From: Aphelenchoides besseyi
Lineage: Eukaryota; Nematoda; Chromadorea; Rhabditida; Aphelenchoididae
DNA: 64,000 nucleotides
Reading direction: 5' to 3'
Assembly (NCBI GenBank): GCA_024699855.1
Contig: JAMPIQ010000002.1
Span: 14,384,001 to 14,448,000 of the forward strand
The notes below the pieces were generated by a model. It saw only the letters and a program-made list of their open reading frames with translations, searched no databases and was not told where the DNA came from. Below are positions 24,061-37,356 of the stretch, piece after piece; within the stretch, counting starts at the first letter, position 1, and every line of letters begins with the position of its first letter. The translations under genes and the position numbers were made by a program.

Positions 24061-24460
24061 CAATGATCGCCATGAAGTGGAAACTGAAAACGAACGAAGT
24101 AGAAACTCGAGATCTGGCAAACAACACGGAGGTCGGAAGACGAAGAAGTGACAAAATTGCGGGCGAAATTGCGATAAAATTTCTTTCAGTTCTGATCACA
24201 CTAATCAGTTCTGACATGAAATCGAGTTTGTTGTTGAGATCCGTCGGAGTTTGCTGCAGTGTAAAAGTGAGTGCATCAGAAGGCTAATCGATCGTGTAAT
24301 TCGGCTTCTCTACAATAGAGTTCCGACGGGTTTCGTCAGAATCGTTGCTGGTTCATTAGATTGAAATTCAGTTCCCGTAGTTTTGGTTCGAACAGGAAAT
24401 CCACGTCTAAACAACCGAACAGCACTCGGAGAGGTTTTGGTCTCCTGAGCCGAATGGCAG
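24061..24460. promoter_or_regulatory. Shared head-to-head promoter interval (ALG10 / FBXO42)
   Basis: About 400 bp separates two divergent start codons. It must contain the 5' UTRs and promoters of both genes. No TATA box or other specific motif stands out. Confidence 0.45.
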
Positions 24461-27092
24461 ATGACTGTGAGTTTCAAGTTTCGATCAAAAGCTCCAACGA
24501 GTTGTCTTCAAGTGTTGTGAACGTTGGTTTTAGAACTCGCAGGCTCAGCCACAAGACCGTCGATCAAAACGACGACTCGAAACGGGTTCGGTACGTATAT
24601 TTTTTCGTAGTTGAATTCTTTAATTTTGTTTTTCAGCTCGATAGCCGACGTAAAATCCAAAACGTTGAAATGTCGGAGAGCGGGACTACAACCGATTACC
24701 GTCGATGAGCACGGAAGCTGAACACAATTCGACTTCCAACGGTACTCGCTGTTAAATCGTAAATGAATTAAAAGGGCTTTTCAGGAGCAATCATTACAAG
24801 TGGAGCGTCATCCAAACAACCATCAAATGGTTCACTCGAGCATCAAAACCTTCTCAATCAAACCGCAGATATACAACGAGAAATTTTCTCGTATCTCAAC
24901 ATTTTCGATTTGTTTAACCTCCGAAAGACGTGCAAACAATTGCGGCTCTCGGTTTACGAAGAGTTAACTCGTCGACAAAAACGTCTTTTGGATATGAAAT
25001 ATCACTTGAAATTGTGAGTTTGATATTTGAAATGCACCTTCAAATTGATTTAGCGAACTTCTTAATACCGATCAAATCAACGCTCGAACGGGACATGCGA
25101 TGTGTTATCATGAGCCTGAGAATCGGGTCTACGTTTGCGGTGGATCGACGAGTAGCGGTGCTATTCGTCACGATGTCATCTACTTTGATTTGGTAAGTTC
25201 GTTGGAAGAAGTTGGTTATTTTTGTTCTCAGGAAACATCAACTTGGAACAAACTGATCTGCAATAGTTTACAACGTTTCCAACCGAGCTGTTGCATTTTA
25301 GCGACTCTGTGCTCCTACAAAAACTCTTTGTACCTGTTTGGTGGATGGAAATCGAGTACTCCGGATATTGCTTCTATTTCTCGTTTGGATTTGTCGGTTA
25401 AATCCTGGGAAGTGGTAAGTTGATTTTGCGTATTAGGTTGCATGTAGTTTCAGCAATACTGTGGTTTCTACAAAACGATTTGTGGTCACACATCCATAAT
25501 GAATTATCGTGGCCAAATGATCACTTATGGTGGAGCAAATGTACAGGGAAATGCTTTGCAACTGATGTATCATTACGATTGTGAAAGACGTATTATGATG
25601 ACTGTTACTCAACAGTAAGAAATAGTTTGACAGACTAGTAGCTGCGTTGTTTTTATAGTGGAATTCTTCCTGCCCGTCGAGTTCTATTGCCATGTCGTTC
25701 GTTGGAGATTCACATTTGGTTGTGTGTGGAGGACAATCTGCGTTGGATGGTGGTCACACGAAATTTCGCGACGTGCATCTTTTCGCATTCGAAGATCCCG
25801 ATTCCAAAACTGCGGGCAGTTGGATTGAAATTGAAATCGAGAACCATCATCTGTGGCCGCGTTGTGTCCCGGCTTTTGCTTCGAATGGTTCGAACATGCT
25901 GTTTATGGTTGGAACTCCGGTGGATGCAACTCATATGCTTGTCGATAGCCCACAATTCAGTCAATTAAACGATGATCCAAGAACCTTACAATTTGCTGAG
26001 AAGGTACGTACAAAGAACGTGAATGTTTTTGACGAATTTTAGTTAATTGAAACGAGCAATCCAATCAGTTGTGAAGATCTGTGCATGACGTCAACGTTGT
26101 ACAAAGAACGAACGAAAACTTTACTCAGTCTTCAACGACTTTCCAATTTGAATCGATATCCCAACGACCAACTTATAACCGAGAGTTCTAATGCCAAAAC
26201 AGCACGCTGTGAGTTGATGATGACGAAAGAGCAGAATCGTGATTACAAACCGTAAGCTTACTCTTGGAAATAATTGCAATTTATGATTCTAGGTTTAAGA
26301 GCATTGCCGCCGTTTGTCGTCAAATTATTCGTAAACACTATGACGATCGAATGGTCAAATTTTATGTCGACGATTTCTACTACGTTTTGAATTGGCTCTG
26401 CGGTGGAAGACATAATAACTTCTGCAAGAACGAAGGTTTAACTGCTTCATACGTATTCAGTGACAGGTGTTTTCACAAGAACGGGTGCGTGTGGATTGGA
26501 CTAAGGTAAAGTCGAGATACAAGCTCTTGATTCGTAGTTTCAGTCGCCATTTCAATTGCCAGGATAACGAAGAATTCACGATTCAACTAGTCGCCGTAGT
26601 ATTCAATTTGTGTCGTTTAAGCGGACTAGAGATGCCCGTATGTCCGTTTCCAGTTCTTTCCGAATGCCGGTTTTGGCAAAAAGATAAAATACGAAAGAAG
26701 AGTAACAACTTTCACTTCTTAGTTCAACAATCCTCTCAACATATTTTCAGATTTGATTCCAGTAACCGACTTCTTGAAGTTGCATGTGTTATTTCCGGTG
26801 CATCGTACGCTAATTGATCTGCCACTTTCTTGTACGACTTACAAACTCGACTTAACCGAAGTCATCAAAATGAAGAAAGTCAGGTAGAGCTTATAATTCA
26901 GTAGTCCAGAAGGCTACCAATGATTTTAGGTTGCTTCAAGATCCGCCTCGTTTCTTGGCTCCTACATTCCACAGCTTCTGTGTGATGACGAACATCAAAT
27001 CGGGATTCTTGCTGTTTGGCGGCAGTGATCGAGTAGTTCGCGATCTCTCGAGCATTCCTCATGTGTATTCTGATACAATCATCTTAGGTTAA
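24461..27092 (+). CDS. FBXO42: FBXO42-type F-box and kelch-repeat protein
   Basis: Probable substrate-recognition subunit of an SCF ubiquitin ligase. Thirteen exons: 24461-24466, 24534-24590, 24637-24700, 24785-25013, 25054-25192, 25232-25414, 25454-25614, 25682-26003, 26043-26251, 26293-26505, 26544-26701, 26751-26883, 26930-27092; 678 residues, all phases consistent. The N-terminal tail is basic. The F-box is around residues 60-105 (TADIQREIFSYLNIFDLFNL). Kelch blades follow: RVYVCGGS, SLYLFGGWKSS, GHTSIMNYRGQMITYGGA, SHLVVCGGQ and the LWPRCVPAF block typical of FBXO42. A final blade at the C-terminus reads SGFLLFGGSDR. In vertebrates a long disordered linker separates the last blade; here it is replaced by about 180 residues that include a Cys/His-rich part (exons 9-12). 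The first exon, only six coding bases, is the least certain. Poly(A) signal AATAAA is at 27100. Confidence 0.86.
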
Positions 27093-27099
27093 AGTTCTA

Positions 27100-27105
27100 A
27101 ATAAA
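27100..27105 (+). terminator. Poly(A) signal AATAAA of the FBXO42 gene
   Basis: Canonical hexamer eight bases after the TAA stop at 27090-27092. Confidence 0.6.
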
Positions 27106-27115
27106 ATGCGACGAG

Positions 27116-27221
27116 AAAAGATAGCAGTGCAATCAAAGAAGTCCGCTGTGTCAAATTCAGAATCAATAAAAGAACTGAAATTTAAATTTTAACACCCTGA
27201 ACTTGTTTAAAAAAGAAACGG
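27116..27221 (+). repeat. Left inverted-repeat arm of the foldback element
   Basis: Pairs with 27475-27580 over about 105 bp with only scattered mismatches and small gaps. Confidence 0.85.
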
Positions 27222-27474
27222 CGCTCGGTAATAAAACCATTAGCCTTTCGGACAGTTAAGTGAGTTGATAATACTATAGATAGACCGATGGTAAGATGAC
27301 CGCTTGGATTTATATGGTCGAAGAATATAAACGATTTACTGCAGTGGAACCACAAAAATGCAACCTAGTACACTATAAAAAAAGGACAATCACTGAAACG
27401 TCATCATGACATTGTAGTCATTAAATTACCAGTAGTTTTGGTTGAGAATAAACTCCACGTGACAAAGCTGAGCA

Positions 27475-27580
27475 CCGTTTCTTTTTTAAACAAGTTCAGG
27501 GTGTTCAGATTTGAATTTCAGTTCTTTTATTGATTCTAAATTGGAAACAGCGGACTTTCTTGATTGCACTACCATCTTTT
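27475..27580 (-). repeat. Right inverted-repeat arm of the foldback element
   Basis: Reverse complement of the left arm at 27116-27221. A transcript through both would form a long hairpin. Confidence 0.85.
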
Positions 27581-27720
27581 TTCATTGCATTTCAGTTTCA
27601 TTAAATTGAGAACTTAAAAGTCTGTCTTTGAGCTCCGTCTGATCGGTGTCTTCAACTTCAACCGATTTGCTTTCGCTACCAGCTACTCACTTGTTAGGTC
27701 TTCTCTTTCACCGATTGAGT

Positions 27721-27838
27721 GTCTTCGTCCATATCTCGTTGAATGCACGCCGTCCCGTCCGATCTGGCAAGTTAAGCAACGGTGAGCTTGATTAGTACAT
27801 GGATCGGAGACGTCCTTGGAATCTCAAGTGACGAACGC
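27721..27838 (+). rRNA. 5S ribosomal RNA gene
   Basis: About 118 bp matches the nematode 5S pattern: gttgaatgcacgcc, cccgtccgatctggcaagtt, aagcaac, gattagtacatggatcgg and agacg in the right order and spacing. This includes the internal A box, intermediate element and C box used by TFIIIA. The ends pair (gtcttcgtc with gacgaacgc). A T run (tatttt) directly follows, as expected for RNA polymerase III termination. Only one copy is present, rather than a tandem array. It differs from the Caenorhabditis sequence as I recall it mainly in the arm around agcttgattagtac. Confidence 0.9.
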
Positions 27839-28385
27839 TATTTTGCTTCTCAGTTTTTGTTGTTGTGCAGAACTTCACTTTACCGATATTCATTTATGAC
27901 TACTTGTAATGACTTCACGTTGTGCCTTCTTTCCATCTGCTTAGTTGGCATCAAGCATAAGGTTCGTTTTTAGACTTTCTTTTACTGCACATTGATTGTC
28001 CTCACAAACCTACACACTCGTCAGGGTGCTTACAGAATTGTTTTCTCAATAAACACCATCTGATAATAGTTGTCTTCAAAAGTGGAAGAGTTTGAGTTCG
28101 CTAGAATTGAAGTTGAATGCTCCTCCTGCTTATGGTCTCATCTGTAATTTGGACTACTTGTTAATGAGCAGGTGATAGTAAGAATAGAAGCCTTGCGAGC
28201 TGAAGTTAGTCAGGAACAGAATCGATGTCTTGATTGCTAGCCCTTGACAGTTGAAATCAAAAGCATCACAACGAAAATCGAATGCAGTTGTTGGAAATCG
28301 ATATCCGAAGATTGCGTTTCGTTGTCTTAGCGTCTTTTCGAAAGCCCTTGCTGACGGATGTGCAAGTGCGAAGCAACTTGCTAGC
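27839..28385. other. Intergenic, nothing recognised
   Basis: I looked for a spliced-leader RNA gene near the 5S gene (leader followed by GT and an Sm site) and did not find one. The frame of the next gene stays open upstream of its chosen start, so its N-terminus could extend to about 28251. Confidence 0.45.
28328..28330 (+). promoter_or_regulatory. Splice acceptor upstream of the 28386 start (possible SL site)
   Basis: gttgtcttag lies 55 nt before the chosen ATG. It could receive a spliced leader or end a 5' UTR intron. Confidence 0.35.
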
Positions 28386-30325
28386 ATGTCTTCAAAAATG
28401 GATGTTAATGAAAACGTAAGTCGATCGTTTGCACATGAGAAATTGTTTCTTAGGTCGGAAAAGAACCGTTGGATGAATCCGATGTCCAAGCTGGAGAGCC
28501 AAGTGCGTCTAAACGTCGTCGATTGAGCGAAGATGGACCTCATGAAAACGATGTGAATGCGAAGGTAAGAAGTTTCATAAGTTCTATTTTTGTTCCCGTC
28601 CAACATCTCACTGTCGAAAACTGTGCTTCGAGTCGAATTCAAGGGACAAGTGGGTCGGGGGTTTGTCATTTGGGGACGAAGAAAAACTAAATCGGACAAA
28701 CAACGCTGATACCTCGGTTTTTGGGTGTTCAGTTTTCCTTTCCTGTGATCGGACGACCGGCCGTGATTTTACCGACTTTTTGTCGTCTCCAACCTCACAG
28801 ATTTGATCTCTGACTGTTGAGCGTTTACCGAACACGTTGGGCGCCGTGGGTGAGATGTAGGGAATATCAGTTGGCGGACTGTGTAACTTTTCCTCTCCGT
28901 CAATAGCAAACCCAGTTTTCCGTGAACAAATGAAGGGCGAGCATTGCAGTCTTACTCTTCATCCACTTAATGGTGGAGAAGGTCTTGGCCGCTTGTTCAG
29001 CACGTGCGAGCTTTGACAAGACGATTTGACCTTTTCACTAGACTTTGCATGGCTGTCTAGAACGTTGCTTGTGTTTCAAAGTTCGATTTCAGAGCACAGC
29101 AGCAGAAACCGAGCGTTTTATCTTCAAACGCAAAATAGAAGATCCGTACAGGCCAATTGCGGATTATTCCTTCGATGGACGGTTTTTTTTCAATTACGAC
29201 AGACGGTCTGTTGAAGTGATCGATGTGCTCTACAGGAAACAAAGGTAAGTTATAATACTATTCTTTATTATCGTTTCTGTGCTATTCAGAACACTGAACT
29301 TCGATTTTTCGGCAGCAACAATCGATGGAAAGCCGTTGGAAGATGATTTCGGTGTGAAATATTACTGTGCATTTGATCTGGAGACATCACTGGTCTTCTT
29401 CATTGGCGACACTACGGGCTATTGTGTGGGAACTGGAGTCACGAACTTCGAACAGTCGACTGTTGTTATCGGGCAGTCGACTGTTCTTATTGCACAGCCA
29501 AATCATTTCTACGGTCATTCCACCACTTACTCCTACGTACGTTTTTTCCCAAAATCTTACCCAGCCAATTTGGAAGATGGAGGGATCTTAACAGTTGCTA
29601 TGAACCCTGGATATTTTAACTTCGAGATCAAAGTGGATGGTCAAAAGCAAATCCAAGCTGCAAAACTAGATTTCCTGCTTAATAAGCTAATTGTGACGAT
29701 CGATGAAGAATTTGCGTACAATGTGGCTGAGAAATTTACAGATGACAAAGGCCAACTAACATTATCATCAGTTGAGTTAGACAAAGTGTCATTTGGAACT
29801 GGCGAGTGGTCTACATATCCAACGGTCAATTGGGAGGCTATCGACTTTGATGTAAGATGCCCTGTTCTGCATATTTCCATTTGTATATTTATAGCTTTTT
29901 TTTCCTTTCGATGCTTGTCGTTTTGGAAATCATATTTTTTTTTCCGTCTACAGTCGGTCGACAAAAAAAGCTCAAGTTGTGTCGTTGAATTTGGACACAT
30001 TGGAGTGGAAGAAAACTGGCATAAAGCTGAATGGTAATATTGAAACAATGTCAACTGATGGAGAACGCAGCTTGATCATTCGCATGAGACGCCATGATTA
30101 CTTTGACTTTTACCACTTCGTAGTCAAGTAAGTTAGCCGGCTAGAACGATCTGAAGTTGCGTTTTCAGCAAACCATACTCGCTATCCACTTGTGCTTGGC
30201 ATAAGTTGAAGAGCTTAATTGATTCACGACCAGACGCCTACGACTTCATTCTCAGCAAACTTCCGACGAATTTCAGACCACCGCGTCCTATTGAGCACTC
30301 TGTTCCACTTTATTCTGCACCATGA
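28386..30325 (+). CDS. Unrecognised protein with a basic nuclear-targeting-like motif
   Basis: I do not recognise this gene. Exons: 28386-28415, 28454-28564, 29093-29244, 29290-29851, 29954-30127, 30169-30325; about 394 residues. An acidic N-terminus contains SKRRRLSEDGP, a good nuclear-localisation candidate. The middle is rich in Tyr, Phe and Asp and includes two near-identical short runs (TVVIGQSTV/STVLIAQ). Later SLNLDTLEWKKTG looks like one kelch blade strand, but no full propeller is evident. The C-terminus ends NFRPPRPIEHSVPLYSAP. One junction is off: exon 4 ends in phase 0 at gtaaga, but exon 5 reads correctly only if its first base is skipped. Splicing is mis-modelled there, or a base is wrong. 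The gene converges on the SLK-type kinase. Poly(A) signal is near 30351. Confidence 0.7.
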
Positions 30326-30810
30326 GACTCTTTTCTACTATACGTAAATAAATAAACTTGTTGTTATAAGTTGTGAAGATATACTTCGATTTGTTTTCGA
30401 ATAAAGATCTTCACTCGCTACAGAAGAATGAAATTGTTTGCTGAGTTTACAATTAGTGGCTTCCAAGTCACGCCGTCAATGTGGATCGTCTATTCGAATT
30501 GTTGCTCCAACGAACAAAGATGTTGAACAACGATTACTTCATGAAGACAGAGCACTGGTTGAGTGATTAAAGTAAAATTTTATGCCCTTTTGTCGATTGA
30601 CATTACAAGTAATAGAAATTTTGCACTGAAAACGAAATGTACAATTCGGGCAACACAACAGTTATTAGTGTAAAATAGTGGACAAAATCCAATAGAAGTG
30701 AGCAAATCGAAAAGAGAACCGTTGATGATGAGAAACATAAAAAGTTGAAATAAATATTGGCACAGATTAAAAGGCAGGAATTGTAAATAAAACAAAAGGT
30801 AGAAAGTTTT
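30326..30810. other. Convergent intergenic region
   Basis: Lies between two 3' ends (plus-strand unrecognised gene, minus-strand kinase). It is AT-rich with no further feature beyond the poly(A) signal. Confidence 0.5.
30351..30356 (+). terminator. Poly(A) signal AATAAA after the unrecognised gene
   Basis: AATAAATAAA-type run about 25 bases after the TGA stop at 30323-30325. Confidence 0.5.
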
Positions 30811-34786
<3,976 letters not shown>

Positions 34787-34805
34787 CGCCAACCATAAAT
34801 CCCGT

Positions 34806-34807
34806 CT
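34806..34807 (-). promoter_or_regulatory. Splice acceptor before the SLK-type kinase start (possible SL site)
   Basis: Minus strand gactttttacag, 19 nt before the chosen ATG at 34786. An earlier ATG in the leader is out of frame. The MPIIGRFKN start fits the kinase family. Confidence 0.45.
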
Positions 34808-37356
34808 GTAAAAAGTCAAGATTTAAAAGCGATTTCAACAACACGAGACAATGAAATTCAATGGCTGTGGAGGGAGAAAAGGAAACGTTCGGTTGGAATT
34901 CCAGCCGATTTCCATTAAAATCAAACGGTCCATCGACGAGAGCGCCCGCTCCGAATGCACGAGTTTCAATTCGCGAGCCGTGAATCACGAAATTTTTCTG
35001 ATATGAAGGCGAAACGCACGTTTAATCTGCGGAATTCGACGGCCGCAAATCGCGCGACCAATCGATTCAAACGAGTCAACAAATTCTCGGTCTAATGCAA
35101 ACTCAATTGGAAGCAAAAACGACGCGAAATACAAACCACGCAAGTTTCCGACCAGATCGCTTTCTTTTTTTGGTAAAATGCGTGGTGTAAAAGTGAGCTG
35201 CGCCAAAAATGCAAATCCAATCAGAAAGCGCGGCGGCAAAAAGTTCTCGGCGTACACGAGAAGAGAGAAGTTTGAAGGAAAAGCGCGCAAAATCACGGTT
35301 CCGGGCGTCGTTGATACAAAAGTCAGTGGACGGGGAATGTCCACCATCAAGTTCACGCGGTCCGTTCTCCAACGAAAATTCGCGCCTTTGTGGCGATCGC
35401 GGACACGTTTCCTCCTCTCGCGTCTGCGTTCACTGTCGGATGCTCTCTGACGCAAAATCTTCTTCGTCAACACACGAATAGCGGACGAAACGGCGGAAGG
35501 AAAATGGACGTAAAAACGGTAAAAAAAAGCGCGGTGACGAAAAAATTCGATGGACGTGTCGCTTCAAACCGCGGCTCGATCAGCCTCCCCACCGCAACAA
35601 CCACCGATGACGCTCCGAAGACGCTACAACCCGAGTGAACCTTTTGCTCGTCCTCACCGGGTGTCGCGCGCGTGAGCATCTTTTTTGGCGTTGTTGCAAA
35701 CGCTGCAAAGCCGACAAACATCGTTGCAACTGACAAAGCTGTTTTGACAGAACTCGTCAGTTGTTGAGCTTCAAAAGCGAACGAAGATGATCGGCGATCT
35801 TCCAAACTAATGAGCCGTAAAAAGAAGAAGCAAGCTACTGACTGATGAAATTACGTTGCAAGAGCGTCTTGTAGAACAACTCCGACGCTCGCAATTCACT
35901 GACACGTTGAGCGGCTTAGATCGCAGAGTTGAAAATTGAACTCACAACGAACGAGATTCACTTTCCTTTTGTTGAGCATGATGATTGGATTATTCTCAAT
36001 CTGCTCAAACTGTTAAAGTACTTAGGAGTCTGAAACAGCGAACAACAACCGTTCGCAATCAATCGTCCAACATCGAAGAACACAACGAATAGCTCATGAG
36101 AATAATTATACAGTCAATAAAAACACTTTATGGGAATTGCTTTTGTTTGTTCGTTGGTTTCGATGGAGCGTTTTGAACCCATTCGACTGAACGCTAACGA
36201 GTCTTCGATTGAACCGGTTGCCAAGGTGAACGGCAAACGATATGCCAAATGGATTGCAGTTCGAATCTTTTTACATTCTTCAAGCGAATGACTCACGTTG
36301 TAATAGTCGTTTGACAATCGTTCGGGATTCTCGAAACGAACAAATTCGCGGCCGGTCGTTGTGTTCTCGCGGACATTCGCCGACTGGACAGATGTCCGAT
36401 TCGATTTTGTTTCTGAAAACCGCAGGAACTACGAGGTTTTAGATTCGCTTCTCAACACCTTTCATTTTTGATCGATTTCTTTGTTGACAGCGTTTTTCGA
36501 TTAACTTTTGACTCGTTCAAAAAGTTCGCGCATCGACCTTCAACAAACGACGCGTTTCAGATCGCGCTCGTTCTGCAAAAACGCCGTCAATGAGTAAGAA
36601 CGTTTGAGTACTCACTTCTTCCCAACACGTGTCGTTTGACCGGTGAGTCATTCGACTGATAAGTTTGAAGCTTCTTTGGCAAACATCCGATCATTTAAAA
36701 AGATCGAACTGCTCTCGTGTTTTCAACTCACGAGTTCAACCATTTTCCACGGGGTTTTTTTGTTGTTCTGTGGAGTTGATGGGAAATGATTGTTGTGGTT
36801 TCTGAACGACTGCAATCCACACGGCACGTGAGCTAATTGTACTTTCGATGTTGCGTGAACGTTCCACACCGCAACGTCTACCCAACGTGTTTTTTTCTGT
36901 CAATTCCACGCATTCGCTGATTTTCGTCGAACAGTTCGCGGATCGAATGGTTCATAAGCGATTTGAGTTTTCAGTTCTTTCATTCGACCCCCATGACTTC
37001 CACTTTCACGATAAAATGTCCCGTTCAACTGCTCGTAGACGACGAAAATGTTCCAACGACAACGAACGAACTTCCCGAACTTGTGAGTTTAATTGGTTTC
37101 TGAAAAAGTTGATTGCAAGTCGTTTTAGACCCGTGGAAAAGCCAACTTCAATCTTCGAATACACTCCAATCGGACTGATGAGTTCGATCATTCAACAATC
37201 ACATTTCAGTTCATAAACAGCAGGTTTGTTTTTTTTTAGTAACTGACATATACAGCTAAACTTTAGAAGGCTCTTCAGCAATAGTCTTCAAAAACTTCTA
37301 TCATCAAGTCAAGTATTGTTGCTTTGCTTTTTCGAACAATTTCGAACACTTTTTAG
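34808..37356. other. Intergenic region with CpG-rich, stop-poor segment
   Basis: Upstream flank of the kinase. Segment 34.9-35.8 kb is rich in cg, gcg and aaaacg and has overlapping open frames on both strands, none recognisable; it looks promoter-like rather than coding. The 5' exon(s) of the ADAM gene should also lie here. A candidate pair (ATG at 36990, then 37131-37221) encodes LLVDDENVPTTTNELPEL and FNLRIHSNRTDEFDHS, but its phase does not join the next firm exon. Confidence 0.4.

Larger units (their letters stand above)
27116..27580. mobile_element. MITE-like foldback element with about 105-bp terminal inverted repeats
   Basis: The left arm (about 27116-27221, starting aaaagatagcagtgcaatc) is nearly the reverse complement of the right arm (about 27475-27580, ending gattgcactaccatctttt). 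Shared inner sequence includes acaccctgaacttgtttaaa and the tract aaaagaaacgg. The middle, about 250 bp, is AT-rich with no open frame. Short length, long inverted arms and lack of coding capacity are typical of a non-autonomous DNA transposon. A clear target-site duplication cannot be fixed because the outer ends are A-rich. It lies directly between the FBXO42 poly(A) site and a 5S gene. Confidence 0.85.

Noticed and set aside
27839..28385. Spliced-leader RNA gene next to the 5S gene
   Set aside because: Expected from other nematodes, but I found no leader-GT plus Sm-site arrangement here.
34985..35473. 162-codon open frame on the minus strand upstream of the SLK kinase
   Set aside because: Arg/Lys-rich low-information translation in CpG-rich DNA, with equally long frames on the opposite strand. 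More likely promoter sequence.
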